Below are positions 49,101 through 64,000 of a stretch of 64,000 nucleotides of DNA, piece after piece. A program made the translations under genes and the position numbers. The stretch is from Rotaria macrura (lineage: Eukaryota > Rotifera > Eurotatoria > Philodinida > Philodinidae): the NCBI GenBank assembly GCA_900239685.1, contig OENT01000588.1:1-64000 (forward strand), read 5' to 3'. A model generated the notes under the pieces. The model did no database searches. It was not told the DNA's origin and saw only the letters and a program-made list of their open reading frames with translations. How positions within the stretch are numbered: position 1 is the stretch's first letter; each line of letters begins with the position of its first letter.

Positions 49101-52100
49101 TTTGATGAATTATTGACTTTTTAAAAAATATCAAATTGACATTATTCTCAAGTATTATTGAAAATTTTCATGAAGACATTAATATATATAAATTATAAAA
49201 TGAAGATTTTATAAGAGAAAAAATTTCTCGGAAAATCAGTTCAACTTGAAATTTTTTTCGGATTATTCAGTGTTCTCAGTGATTGATTTTACAATATGAA
49301 TGGATGATTTCACATTGGTATTCGATCTAAGAATGCCGCTGCGATTTGGAAAGGAAATTTTCCAAGCAAGAATGAAATCAATATCTTTCTTTTATATTCA
49401 ACATTCACAGATACATACTACGAGATAACATGACCGACAAGTATGATCTTATCTCAATTTGAACTACTACATTCTTATGTGACGTATCATTTTAGATAGA
49501 CAGTAGAATATTTAGTACGAATTTCTTATTCTATTCTTGATCGTAGTCAACTCATAAATTTTAAGACTACACCCATGAGAGAAGCTTTAATAAAATTACT
49601 CGTGAAAGTGTTTCCTTATTGAATTAAGAATATTTTCTTTTCTTAATAGAAGAAAAAAAAACACTAATGTAATATTTCGAGAAAATTATTGCGTTTGTTT
49701 CTCTCGGACTAATTTAGAAAGGCACGAATTCTTTTGAGACTTTTCTTGATATATGAGTTGTACTAATGAGCTTTGGCAAAGATGAATATCAGTTCGTGAT
49801 GCTTCTCTATCAGACAATTTAATTTCGATTAAATTACAACATTACTTCGAATATTTCATTTTCTTGTTGTTCTTCAGCATTGTGTATCGTTTTATTTGTT
49901 TCAACTTCGAATGGTACTGTCACAGTTGAATCAATTGATGATTGTTGAGTATGAACTAATGTTTGAAATGGTGAATATCCATCGGAATGATGAAAACCAA
50001 CACCAGTTAATGTTGGTATGGGTTGATGTTGCTGAGAAATATTTCCAACCAAACATGATGATTTTTTCTGTAGTTTATATCCACGACCAACTGGCATACA
50101 TTGATCAGTATCATTGTACATATCTGCATTCAGTTTTATATCACTGAGGGATGATAAAGATTGTTTATTTGATGTTTGATCATCATCTGACGAAACTCCT
50201 TTAACAAAATCTAAATTTTGTAAATCTTGATTATGTTTAGTAAAGAATTGTTTTGAACGGCCAACAGGATTAATAATAAGTTGTCCAATACGATTAAGAA
50301 ACGGTTTGAATACAGGTGAAGAATCTTGCTGAATCTCTTCTTTTACGATATCTTGTTCATCGACGACTTTTATTGTTTCCGAGCGTTCATCGAATTTTGT
50401 GTTTGATTCTGATTGTTCATTTGTTGTTTCGTCTTGATTCAATAATGGTATATCCTTGAGTTTAGCTTCAACAGCCATATGTTCCAGTAGATTCATATGA
50501 TTATCATTGGATTGAACAAGTTTAGATAGAATCAATTGTTTCCGTATTGGTTTATCATATGCAATACGTTTCAGTGCAGCTAAACGTACTGGTCTAACGA
50601 GTGGATCGATCCAAAAACATGAACGTGTTGCTAATTTAATTCGTCCCATGAAAATTTCATTTAATGTTAATGTACGAACTGTTTTAATGGTAAATGGTGT
50701 AAAAGTCATGGTAATTTTATCTAATGGATAAATATTACATAAAATAATTTCAGTTGCCAATGGTGGATAGTGCTTTAATGATGATGGTTCAATTGGATAG
50801 AGATGTTCATTAGAGTTCAATGTAAATGTTATGCCAGTATCAAGACTAAAAACAACTAATGCGGGACGCTCGACAGTTACAGGTAATTGTCTAAATATAG
50901 AAAAATCAACATGTGACAATTGCTCTTCATTTTTTTCTCTAAGAAAATTACTGTATTCAGAGAGTTCATGTAATAAACTCTATCGAAGTCATATTCTCAT
51001 TCAACTAACAATAAATGATTTAAAAAATAAACTAAAATAGTTGCATAATCCACAGTAGATTTATTTACAAACCAAAGATAATTTCAAAATATATAACAGT
51101 TAACGATTTTTCAACGATTAACAATTTAAAATACCTTTTGTAATCACGACATATATATTCAAAATTTTAGACCAAAACGAAAATATTCTTGTTTCATATT
51201 ATATATATTTATATTTAAGAAATTCCTATTTGGAGTTATTTTTCAAAATACAACAAATCTATGAAAAACGAAATCTCTCAATATCATAATATTTGTTTGG
51301 ATCTCGAACATCAATGTAGTTCTTCATCATTTACATGTTTGAATCAAATCATTCAAGTGAACCTCTCATTATTTCCCTAGTGCAAATCGACAAACAGAAT
51401 CAACACTGAATTGTTTACTACTCATCGACTATGTAAAACTTGAATCAAATGGTTGGACATAAGAGATATCTCATATTATGCTCAAACAATTGCGTTTTCA
51501 TTGTGAAGTTCAAATGGATTTAATTTTGAATCACTACATGAGTTCAATTTTCTCATCCCGACAATAGGATGAACAAAATATGAAACATGATTTTCATCGA
51601 TGAGATGAATACAAAGTTATCTAGATATTGTTCGGTCACAAAGAACTAGATGCCATGCCCCTAACATATCCCGTATCGTCGCAGTAAGATATTAGTGAAG
51701 ATTTTGACGAATGATCATCATCATCAAGCACCTATCGGAACTGATTTCTTCTACGAAATTTATCTAGTGAATTATAATTTATTCGTTCAGATGATGTTTC
51801 AATACACTCGTATTCTCCATCTATAGTCATATACGAAGAAAAAACACTAGAATAAAAGCATCACAAGCTGAATCTTAGTGACTTAAGAATAGGTATTAGA
51901 TCTTAAGATTATTATTGACGAATAAAAGACAAAGAAAGAAGCTCATAGTAGCCTAGCAATATATCATACATTTTTCAATTAGTCACCATGGGACTAAAGT
52001 ATGAATCTTCCATATAAAAAGAAAACATCATACAGAATAGAGTTCTGTTCAACTACGAAAACGTTCGCTTTATTTGCATTGAATCGTAGAAGAAGTTAAT

Positions 52101-55100
52101 GTCTACTGTAGTAAGACATGATAATCTCTTTCATGTAGAAAATTAGAAATTAATATTACTTTCGTTCGTTGATTGTTGTTATTTGTTTCTCTATATCTTG
52201 ATCATTTTCATTACATGTTTCAGTATTTGATGCTTTAAGTAATCGATTCAAAATCGAATCAGCTCTTCTTATATCAAAATATGTTTGTTCATGTTCGTTA
52301 ACATAAACTCGATGTATTTTATTATCTTTATCAATGTAAAAATATATTTCACCAAGTACAATTTCACTTAACGGTCGATTTCTAACATAATTAAAAGCAT
52401 CTTCAATTTTTTTATAAAATAAATCATAATCAAATGTTTTAATTAATGCTTGATTAATATCATTTCTTGAACGTAATATATTTGCCCATAAACGATTTCC
52501 ATCACTGACATGTGTTATACGTAATTCAATTTCACCTGTATTGGGTAAACATAATTCATAGGAATCTGTTAAATGATTATCATTTATTTTCTCATGTTCT
52601 TGTTGTTCAATAAAATCAACATCATAATGAAAATGATGTCTATATGGACAACGTTTTAACATTTTTTCACTTAAACATTGTCCGAACATTTTTAATGTTG
52701 GACAAAATTCAACATTGACTTTTGCTTGCAATGATTCATAACAATTGTTTTTTGCTAAACGTTCAATTAATGGATGTAAATATGAATTTGAATTATTTAT
52801 GTAATCAATTAAATCATATGTTACTTGTGCACAATCACCTGGCCATAACATAACAACTAATGGTATTTTTAGTGATGGATTAAATTGATAAAATTTTTCG
52901 ATGAATTTTAATGATGTTAAATCAGTTTTCTTCATTTTAGTATAGTTATTTTCATTTAATAAATATCTATAGATCAATTTCATACGTTGATTATATAATT
53001 GGTACCATAAGAGACGTTGTACATCGAGTTGAATAATTATATCAGTATTATCAATGGTTACATCATTTAATACATCGTCTTGAATTAATAATATTAATAG
53101 ACGATCATTTATTGTTTGCCATTCCTGTATATATCGTTGAATTTCATCATGACTCAATTGTGAATGTATTAATATTGATTGTATAGATAAATCATTAAGA
53201 ATACTTTGCATAGTTGCTAAACGACGTGTTTGATATGCACACATGACAACTTTTTTTTGACAATTCGATGCTAAATCTAATGTGTCTTTAATAATAGATT
53301 TACGTTCAAACCAATTACGGCACGGTTCACAATAGACGAAAAAATTTTTATATGAATGCGTTTCCATCATAGATGATGATAGAAAATAATAATTTTTGTC
53401 TGTTGAAAAATGTTCAAATATAAAGTCTTTCGTTTGTTGATTAACATTACGAGAGAGAAAAAAATGTTGAACCGATTTCATTTTATTTGAATGTAATTGA
53501 ACAAGATTTAAAATGATGTCGATTGATTGAATAGTTTGAAGAAGAAGATCGAATTGATCATACTACATAAATAGTATGAAATAAGAATCATGTATTAAAA
53601 TTGATTCCGAATATCTTGATAGTCCTGTCCGTAGATACATATGTATATATTTAGTTCACGAGGATAGTATCCCTAGCAGTAAGTTTATTCAATTTTACTG
53701 AGAAAGTTCTCGGTGTTTTAACTCTGTACTTTCCTTCTTGATTTTTTTAAAGTAAACTACTACTGATTCAAATGAAGTAAAAAAAACTCTATTGCTTAAT
53801 TTTGATCGAAAACTATTGATGGAAGTACTTTTATCATATTAATCATAACTGGGAGATAAATTATTTACAGACAGTCTACACATGTTACTATGAAGTATCA
53901 CCTGACTTTGTTGGTACTATTCAAGTTTAATTATAACATAGAATGATACCGTGCCTAAACCAATGAAATATGAAAATAATTCTTTTTCATACTCCTGGAA
54001 AGAAAAATCAGAAGATTTCAACGGATATTAATATGTTGAGTCTGATTCTTTTCTGCATAAATTGACAGATTCGTCTGAATATGTTAGAAATTCGACACAA
54101 AGTGCACATGTGTTCTGTAATGATATTAATATCTCAACTAAAGAATATCTATTTGAAAATAGAATTAGTACCGAAAGTTCAGCGTAAAGACAGAGAAAAA
54201 TTTTATTAGGTGAATCTCAGTTCGTATACTTCTCTTTTCAGCTGTAGGGTAAGGTTGGGAGATAATGATTAGTTATAATTTATCAGAAACTGAGGAGTGA
54301 TTTACAATAATATTATCTTTGATATCTTCATCAATCAGTTCGATACAGTTTCTTTTGAGAACCAATATACGACATGCAAGTAGATATCAACGAAAACATG
54401 TTTGCAGATTTCAAACATATGAATTAAGTTAAAAGATAATATCTCTTTGAAATTCAATTCACATTAATTGATAAAAGATTTCGTCTAAGGTTACTTTGAT
54501 GGCAATCATCGAAATTCGTTGATAAGAAAGAATCGATGTTAAATAAACTAAAGAGGACTATGTTAAAATTTAGGAATGATTCAAAACTTACAACAATCAA
54601 TTCAAGTCGTTCAAAATGTATATGACGTTTTTGTATTAAATCACTGACAATAGTCGGCGTAGCTATAAGCAGATCACAACCTTGCTGTAGCATTGCTCTA
54701 TATAATTCATTTTCAATATTTTGTCCTTCATATATGCAAGACATAATAATTTTTTTAAATACATCTGTATGTATATTAGATAAATGTTTATATGTGTTTT
54801 CACAAGTAAACCAATCTGGTGCAAGGATTAATACTTTTGGATAAGCAATATCTGAATTTAGTATCGGATGAACATCCATGGAACGATAAAAAAAATCCCA
54901 TATCAATAAATCATATTTCAAAACAAATTTAATCGGTGTTGTTTCACGTGTTGTCGAATGATCGACAGCCCAGACATTAGCACCATGATATACTAGCGGC
55001 CATAGATACGATATAAATGATGGTAAATAATCGGTTTGAATCGATTGAATTGGATTTATATTCGCTTTACAATAAAGTGCACTAAGATTTCAAGGAAAAA

Positions 55101-55254
55101 ATAATAGACAAACGATTATTGTTAGTATTTGAACATACGAAACATCGGGATGAAACTTAGCATCGGAAATAGTAAGCCATGGTTGAAATGTTGAATCCAA
55201 ATTTTCAGAATTTATAAGACATAGAGACCGATCAGAAATCTTTGTTAAAAGCAT
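46148..55254 (-). CDS. TDRD12: TDRD12-like Tudor/helicase/CS-domain protein (piRNA pathway)
   Basis: Homologues (TDRD12 in mammals, the Yb family in flies) act in piRNA biogenesis in germ-cell perinuclear granules. Exons by hand (minus): 55254-55139, 55081-54592, 53562-52160, 50977-49846, 47218-46148, giving 1,403 residues with phase kept throughout. Order: RecA-like domain 1 with degenerate Walker A (HSTTRET, about 80-86); DEAD box reading DQFD (204-207, rebuilt across a 1,029-bp intron); RecA-like domain 2 with no HRxGR arginine finger; a CCCH finger (Cys 489, 498, 507, His 511); a Tudor region (from about 535, continued in exon 4 with YPPLATEIILCNIYPLD and FWIDPLV); an Asn/Ser-rich linker; and a CS domain at about 1195-1275. 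The first Tudor domain of vertebrate TDRD12 is not seen. The exon 3/4 junction (acceptor GATAGAG) is the least certain. It could be two genes, but order and phase favour one. Confidence 0.75.
47219..49845 (-). other. 2.6-kb intron of the TDRD12-like gene
   Basis: Lies between FE|GTAATG and CTCAAG|GAT. It is AT-rich with no recognisable coding, repeat or RNA element. It is far longer than the 50-60 bp introns elsewhere in the window. Confidence 0.5.
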
Positions 55255-55592
55255 CTTTGTATTTTCTATTCACCGGAATTAAATGGATGGCATCTTAAAA
55301 GGAAATTTTAAAATGCTTAAATCTTTAAAATAATTATTTTTCTTCTACAAATTCACATTCAACGGATCACTTTATTTAAAGATTATTAAGCATGGTGTGG
55401 CCTCCTCTTCTCTTCATCATCCAATTCGTTGTAGTTTCTAAATGAACATAACGGCATCTATTGTATTGTACTTTTGTGGTATCATATTTGACGAATGAAT
55501 ATTTAATTGATATAGTCATCATCATCGCCAGGTCTATATATTGTAGCAGTATTCATATACTTGTTTGTTTTACAATTTCATACTAATACGAA
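55255..55592. promoter_or_regulatory. 338-bp divergent promoter region, TDRD12-like / PCYT2
   Basis: The two start codons face away from each other with 338 bp between them, so both promoters and both leaders must lie here. It is AT-rich and includes CATCATCATCGCC at about 55518. I see no certain TATA box or initiator. Confidence 0.55.
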
Positions 55593-58181
<2,589 letters not shown>

Positions 58182-58228
58182 GCAAATGAATTTAACAATT
58201 ATCTTCGTTTTGTTTGTCGTCTACTGAT

Positions 58229-58234
58229 AATAAA
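58229..58234 (+). terminator. Poly(A) signal AATAAA of PCYT2
   Basis: AATAAA (in GATAATAAAATAAAAC) 48 bp after the PCYT2 stop, on the same strand. Confidence 0.6.
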
Positions 58235-59560
58235 ATAAAACGTTCCAGGAATATTCATTTGTATCTCATAGCTTTTACAGAATTTTTTTCTTTTTTGTTG
58301 TTGTTTTTCAAGGGCATTTTACTCACTATTGAATTTTTGCGGTGGCATGAGCATTTTTTTTTCATTCATATTGTTACTAATATTTAAAACAAACGACCAA
58401 CTGCTTTTTACACGCTTCAAATAAAAACGATTAATTACGATGATTAGAAGTTAGGAACTATTTTAAGAACTATGCAACATTCATGATAATTTCATCAGAT
58501 ACCAGAAGGGTACACAAGAGAAAGTATTACGAGACGTATTACTCGTATAAAGTTTCAAATCAAGCACGAATTAAAATATAGATGTAGCTTTTACCAGTTA
58601 GTAATCTCTATCTTTTTCGAAAAACTTGATTTAAATTTCACAAATACGATTTGCAACAATATAAATCCTTTCATTCATTTATTTTCTCATTTAAATCGAT
58701 AGTTACAGTTGCAGTATTTTTGTAAAAAACATCTTTGTCAATTCTCGTCACGAGCCGTATCAAAAGTATATGAAAACCCTTGTTTTCTTCACATTACTAC
58801 TCAAAAATCGTTTCCATAATTCAAAAGATTTTCGATACATTCCTCACATAGTATATGAACGAATTCAATGTTCGTATTTTAGCATTATGGTACTGACTTA
58901 GAACAAACCCAAGAACGGATTATGTGCACAGTAATCGGGTTCGATTTCGAACTCGCTATTGATCATTCATTAAAATCTTCGATAGGAATTACTGCAAATT
59001 TGATGAGTGTTACTTTTGAAATAGATTGATTTGGTTCATCGAATAGTTTCTGTTACACCATTGTTTAAACAAGTGTCTATTGAATCAATAAATAGTATTG
59101 ATTTTTAGTTTAATGTTTATTGTTGAATGTGGGCTGCGTTTTCATTTAAAAAAAAATCATATTTTTTTCGACTTACTGACTACAATAAAAATTTTGTCTA
59201 CGAAACAATAATAGACTCCATGTAATGTGAAAATACTATTTAACGAGTGATTACATCTCGGCAGGTAATGTAAGATGTCCGTCCATGCACGTTGATGATC
59301 TTCTACAATTAACTAATATTAAGAAAATGAGAAAAATTATCTAATGATGGTTAAGTAGTGCATTTATCCGTATAATATTAATCCTGGTATAACCTTTACA
59401 AATCATTATATCTACCAACTTGTTGTGTCGTTATTTCTCTCTCTTCCGTAATGAAAAAAAAACTGAGACTATAAAGTAAAAGAAAACTTTATTCAGCAGG
59501 GGATCATTCTTTTCAAATTTAAGAAACATAAAATAAGTATACATCTATCAAGGAAAAAAA
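58235..59560. other. Intergenic, no gene recognised
   Basis: AT-rich sequence between PCYT2 and the four-helix membrane gene. It presumably holds the latter's promoter; nothing else supportable. Confidence 0.5.
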
Positions 59561-61059
59561 ATGAGAACTTGTCGTCGTGATCGCTTGTATTGGAAATCAG
59601 TATTAGGAATTCTTGAAATTCTTATAATGGTAAAATAAACGTTTCTTTGTTTGTGTATACGAATAAGACAAATCTTATGTAAATCATTTTTCTTTTATTG
59701 ATATGCCTTTTCTTTGGTATGGTATGCGCATTGATTGCATCTACTGGTTGGGCAGAAGAAGCTGATTGGGTCTCATCAATTTGTCAAAATTATAAAACAA
59801 ATCAGTATGTCGCAGCATTAACCGAATGTAGTCAAAATGCTTCGCCAGATTCGTACAATTCACTTTCGGCAAATAGAGTGAAAACGGCAACAATAGTTAT
59901 TTTTGTTCTAAGTGTGGTTACTGTATTGGTTATTTTTCTAATTCATATCTTTGCCGTACTTCGTAAACGAAAAACTTGGAAAATCATTAGTCGAATAGTA
60001 AGTATGATGCTTGTATTTTGTCTTCATTTTTTGAACGAGACCGATGCCTTTTTCATGATGATGAAACGAGTGACCGATTTTCAATGTTCTCTTCTAATTA
60101 TATTGTTTTCGTAGGAGTAGTATTATCTATGTTTGCTAGTCGGAAAATTATCATGAAAAACGTTATCTCATATTTTTCTCAAGAACAAGATAATCAAAGT
60201 GTGTGATAATTTACAGTCCGGAAAATGAAAAACAATAATTTTCTTTTCTTAATTATGATTAGTGTCAATCTTTCATTTAAATACATAACGAAACAGTGTA
60301 CGTGTTAACTTGTTGAGTCATCTGAAAAGATACCTACCAACAGCAGCAAAACATACTTTTGTTTTCTAGTTACAAAATGAACATGTTTGTTTCGATACTT
60401 TTTGTATTAAAAAGAAGCAGTAGTTGACCATTGAAAGATTTGATCATCGAGTCTTCATTTCAAGCAAGATATTCCCATTTTTTATTTGAAAATTTTACGG
60501 TTATTAAACTTTTGATGTAATTAGATAAGGGTTCACATGAAAAAGTCTCATGTTTTTTCAATTCTTTCCTCAAGTTAATAACTGCATTCAATTGACGTTA
60601 ATCAAGTCAAGGAGATAAATCCTTCTGAACTCATATTTATGACATCAAGACTAGTCGCAATCAGAATATAAAAATTTTGAACTGGCAATTGAAAATCCAA
60701 ACAAAACATTCTTTTAGATTGCAATCATCCTAGTTCTGTTCTTTCTTCTTGTACTGGCTATATCAATTGCTGCAATATTTTGGGAAGTCAAATTATCAAC
60801 CATATTCGGATCCCGTTATACATCAAATTCTTATCAATCAACACCAAATGGTTATCGCAAAGCACAAACAGGTGCAGCTGGTGCAGCCGCAGTTAGTAAT
60901 CTTGATTATTTTTTCTTAATGAATTCAAATCTCTTTTAGGGTTTTGGACTTCTCGCTGCTATTTTTCTACTCATCGATATTATTTGTCGTTTATTGTCTA
61001 TTGGATCATTACGAAAACGAAATCGAAAGCGAAAAATGGATGTTAATGTTATATCTTAG
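59561..61059 (+). CDS. Four-transmembrane (tetraspan) protein of unknown function
   Basis: Exons 59561-59629, about 59701-59997, 60718-60891 and 60940-61059 give 219 residues in frame. Four hydrophobic segments: VLGILEILIM joined to ICLFFGMVCALIAS across the first intron; TIVIFVLSVVTVLVIFLIHI; IAIILVLFFLLVLAISIAAI; FGLLAAIFLLIDIICRLL. Both ends are basic and probably cytosolic. The first loop (TGWAEEADWVSSICQNY) carries two Cys. The plan resembles MARVEL or claudin/PMP22-like tetraspans, but I find no diagnostic motif. The first intron has a GT donor (ATG|GTAAAA) but no AG where the frame requires the acceptor (it reads ATTG|ATATGCC); the nearest AG would delete half of helix 1. Its 3' end faces CFAP52, 111 bp away. 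Confidence 0.65.
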
Positions 61060-61170
61060 ATAAAGCGACATCATTCATATTGTTTTTTTCTTGTCATTTA
61101 CATTTATAGAAAAAAAAGAAACGTCATTGTAAATAATTCTTGAAGCTTATTATTATTTTTTTTTAATTTC

Positions 61171-63959
61171 TCAAACAGCTGTTTTGGGAAATTTCCATCG
61201 AAAAATACTTCCGTCGGCACTAACAGATATAATATGTTGAGTGTTTGGACAGATTTTAACCTTCTTCACTTCACTACCATGACCGATGCCAACACTATGT
61301 ACGTCACCTTCATTGTAGCGCCATAACTAAAGAGAACAATATATATATATATAGATGTATCTAGCATTTGTTTGAATATTTTTAAGAAAATGAAGTGAAA
61401 TAAAACACAATAAAAATTCATACTTTGACTAGTTTGTCGGAGCTGACTGTAACAAAGTAATTACCAACACTGTCAATATCAAGTCCATTGATTGTTCCAC
61501 TTTTTGATGCTTCTAATTCACGTATTTGTGTTCCATTGGCTGCTTCCCAGTAAGCTATCTTTCGATCTGTACCACCTGTTAGGATGTGATATTCTTCGGG
61601 ATGATAGGCAACACATTGAAAAAGTGTATTTTCAAACAAAACTTGATTACGTACAAAACGTCTTCAATAGGACAAAGAAGAACATATTTTTATCTGTCGA
61701 AATTGCGTAATGAATTTTGGCTTACTTCAAATTCCATATAATACAAGTACCATCAAGGGATGCAGTCACACATTCAGTATCGGACTTATTAATACGTATT
61801 GAAACAACAGCATTTTTATGCTCTTTCATTGTTGCTAAAAGTTCTTGTGATTTTGGATTGATCTGCCAAACTCGGATCATGCCTTCACCTCCACCACTAA
61901 TTATACGACGGCAATCATTCGTAACAGCCACTGCTGTTACACCCCGATGATGAGCATCATTGATCGTAAACATTTCACGGCCTGATTCAGGATAAAATGC
62001 ACGAATACGACCATCATCCCATCCACTAGAAAACTAGTCGGTTGAAGAACACAAAAACGCAACATTTTATGAATTCTTCATTCTTACCTAACGATCATTT
62101 TTCCATCGCGAGTAAAAAATATTGAATTACATGTTTTATTGGCTTGTGAAATACGTAATAGTTCATTACCAGTCGGCGCATGCCAGATACTTGAAGAAGA
62201 AAAAGTGAGTATTCATCATGTATCGACTTTTTATTTTATTCTTTCTTACCGAATTTCTTGATAGCTACATGTACCAAATAACTCTGAACTTCCACTACAA
62301 ACGAGAGAAAGAAATCGAATTTCATTTGTGAAATCATGTATCTCTTGCATCTACAGTTGAACTTACAATGGAAATGCAACATCATTTATTTGAGAATCGT
62401 GACATGTATTTATTAATTCCATTTTCCAATCAGCATAATTGACTTTGTAGATATGTGATCGAATTGTACCAATAAAAATCTACCAAAAAAACGAATAATA
62501 TTATTTTATACAGGGATATTCTATAAAGAGTGTTTCATAATAAATGGCCCACTTTTGTTTTATGCTTTTTGATGTATTTTCAAAAGTTCACAATAGATAA
62601 TTACTGGGAAAAGGTCTGAATTAGAAAATAGGAGAAAACTGGAAAAAAAAACAGGTCTGAACATTTTATTTATTCGGAAATAAATTCTGCGTCTCACGTT
62701 ATAAAAATTACTATTGCATAGACCAACTCTGATATTGGAAAGGATAATTTTCAAAAATGCATTAAAAATTACCACTAAAAATTAGCTCGATATCTTTTTC
62801 TCCGAAAAAAGAGTATCTTATTCCTTGCAAAGACTGAAGAAATATATAATACGAGATTCTGTATTAATTGAAGTAAAATGCGTTAGTTTTTGTATCGGTA
62901 TCGATCAGCACTGATTAGCAGACATTGATATGTATATATACATATCAATAGAAAATAGGGTTTTGCAACAAGACAATTGAATGGATGTTAATGTTTTAAT
63001 TTTCGAATCAGAAAGAAAACCCCTATCGCAAAACCTTTTTATTTCTCTCGAGAACTAAACATCATTATTTTCAGTTTTTTTTAATTCTAGATAATTAGAA
63101 ATCATTCATACCATATGACCTTCGCCTCTCAATGCTAGTGAAGTAATTTCACCGAGAGCTTGTAAAGATCTACAAAGAAACAAAATAATAAATCTAGTAG
63201 ACAAGTGTTTGGCATATTATATGTGTATTACTTTAATGATCTGAATGTTTCTTTTTCTGTAATATGAACTTTTCCTTCACCTGTACCAATCAGAACATCG
63301 CCATTGACTAATGCTTGCATGGCTGTAATACCCATAGAATACTTTTTCTTTTCTGGTCCAATCGTCTTAAATTGTGTGGCTGGTATATAAATCATGAGAA
63401 TATCACCTGTTGTTGTTCCACAATAAAGATGGAGACCATCAGGGGAAACCTTTAAATAGAACGAAACGTTTTTTTTTCTGCGGAACATTGTGTTTACTAT
63501 TAATAAAGTTCAAAGTTTTTTATACGTACAGCCATGCACTTTACAATTCGTTTAACAACACCTGTATTGATATCGGTTGGTCGAATCTTTCGATTAGGTA
63601 CGTCTAATTGCCAGAATCGAAGTGTACCGCTAAATTTTCAAATATGAATTGCTTACTGAAAAAGAGAATTCAACGATTCGTAGCATTACTTACTTGCCAG
63701 CACTGTAAAATTGATATTCATCTTCTTTAGATGCAGCCAAACAATAAGTAATACCAGCACTTTTATGTTGAGCTGGACTACCACAAACAGGTTCTTTGGT
63801 TTCAATATTCCAGACGATGATGGCACCATCATCTTGTCCACCCAATGAAATAAGAAAGCGATCTGTCACATTGAAAACTAAATCTTCAATTTTGACTTTA
63901 TGTAAGACGAGACGAGCATACGGATCGCGATTTGCATAGTCCCAAATGATAATATCCGC
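61171..63959 (-). CDS. CFAP52: Cilia- and flagella-associated protein 52 (WDR16), 3' part
   Basis: WD40 protein that acts as an inner microtubule protein of motile axonemes, fitting a ciliated animal. Ten exons by hand (minus): 63959-63694, 63629-63530, 63449-63232, 63169-63112, 62479-62367, 62294-62250, 62189-62088, 62025-61726, 61661-61424, 61326-61171, together 532 codons in frame. The first begins ADIIIWDYANRD after an acceptor at 63960, so the start of the gene lies beyond the right edge. WD-type repeats are visible throughout: LGGQDDGAIIVWN, GTLRFWQLDVPNRKI, CGTTTGDIL, SGWDDGRIRAF, SGGGEGMIRVWQI, ASLDGTCIIWNLK, TGGTDRKIAYWE, SVSADGSIFRWKFP. Many match vertebrate CFAP52 almost word for word. 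The intron at 62480-63111 is long (632 bp); the other internal introns are 61-97 bp. Confidence 0.95.
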
Positions 63960-64000
63960 CTAAAAATGTTTTTTTTTCTCAAGCATAAATGGAATCCAAG

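Noticed and set aside
54454..54591. Reading SFESF after LIV as a degenerate DEAD box
   Set aside because: It begins at a strong GTAAGT donor. Splicing to 53562 gives VYDQFD, which fits the motif and keeps the phase.

Overview
The window looks like nuclear DNA of a small invertebrate, most likely a bdelloid rotifer. It is AT-rich. Genes are split by very short GT-AG introns (often 53-61 bp). Conserved animal genes (CFAP52, PCYT2, PSMD6, a TDRD12-like piRNA factor) share the window with a bacterial/fungal-type non-ribosomal peptide synthetase that carries introns, and with Helitron, FLYWCH and TPR remnants. The species call is inference. All exon models are hand-spliced from reading frame and splice sites.

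Left part, 1-27 kb (accessory, gene-poor). A minus-strand NRPS-like gene (1476-7033) encodes condensation, adenylation, carrier and a membrane-bound beta-helix terminal region. It has an in-frame TAG in the last adenylation motif, one junction without a GT donor and no visible 5' end, so it is probably decaying. The rest is repeats: one copy of a dispersed element (8048-8613), a GGTTTCC-rich block, an assembly gap (12561-13213), a 14-copy 62-bp satellite (14334-15201), and a ~272-bp satellite with alternating unit types (15.4-17.2 kb, stray unit near 19.7 kb). Between the satellite pieces lie a broken Helitron/Pif1 helicase and a 258-bp palindrome. A 920-bp element with 18-bp terminal inverted repeats and a broken FLYWCH zinc finger follows, then a TPR pseudogene near 26 kb.

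Right part, 27-64 kb (host genes). In order: an LRR plus death-domain protein (minus; one intron holds the second, inverted copy of the 8-kb element); a secreted cysteine-rich protein with a duplicated module (plus); an EF-hand protein (minus); PSMD6/Rpn7 (minus); a TDRD12-like Tudor/helicase/CS protein (minus); PCYT2 (plus); a four-helix membrane protein (plus); and the 3' part of CFAP52 (minus, running off the right edge). TDRD12-like and PSMD6 are only 116 bp apart in tandem, with a splice acceptor three bases before the PSMD6 ATG, which suggests an operon-like pair resolved by spliced-leader trans-splicing. TDRD12-like and PCYT2 are head to head, 338 bp apart.

The genes do not form one pathway. 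The most interesting are the NRPS with its unusual terminal region and the TDRD12 homologue with degenerate helicase motifs, a transposon-silencing factor on the same fragment as several transposon relics.
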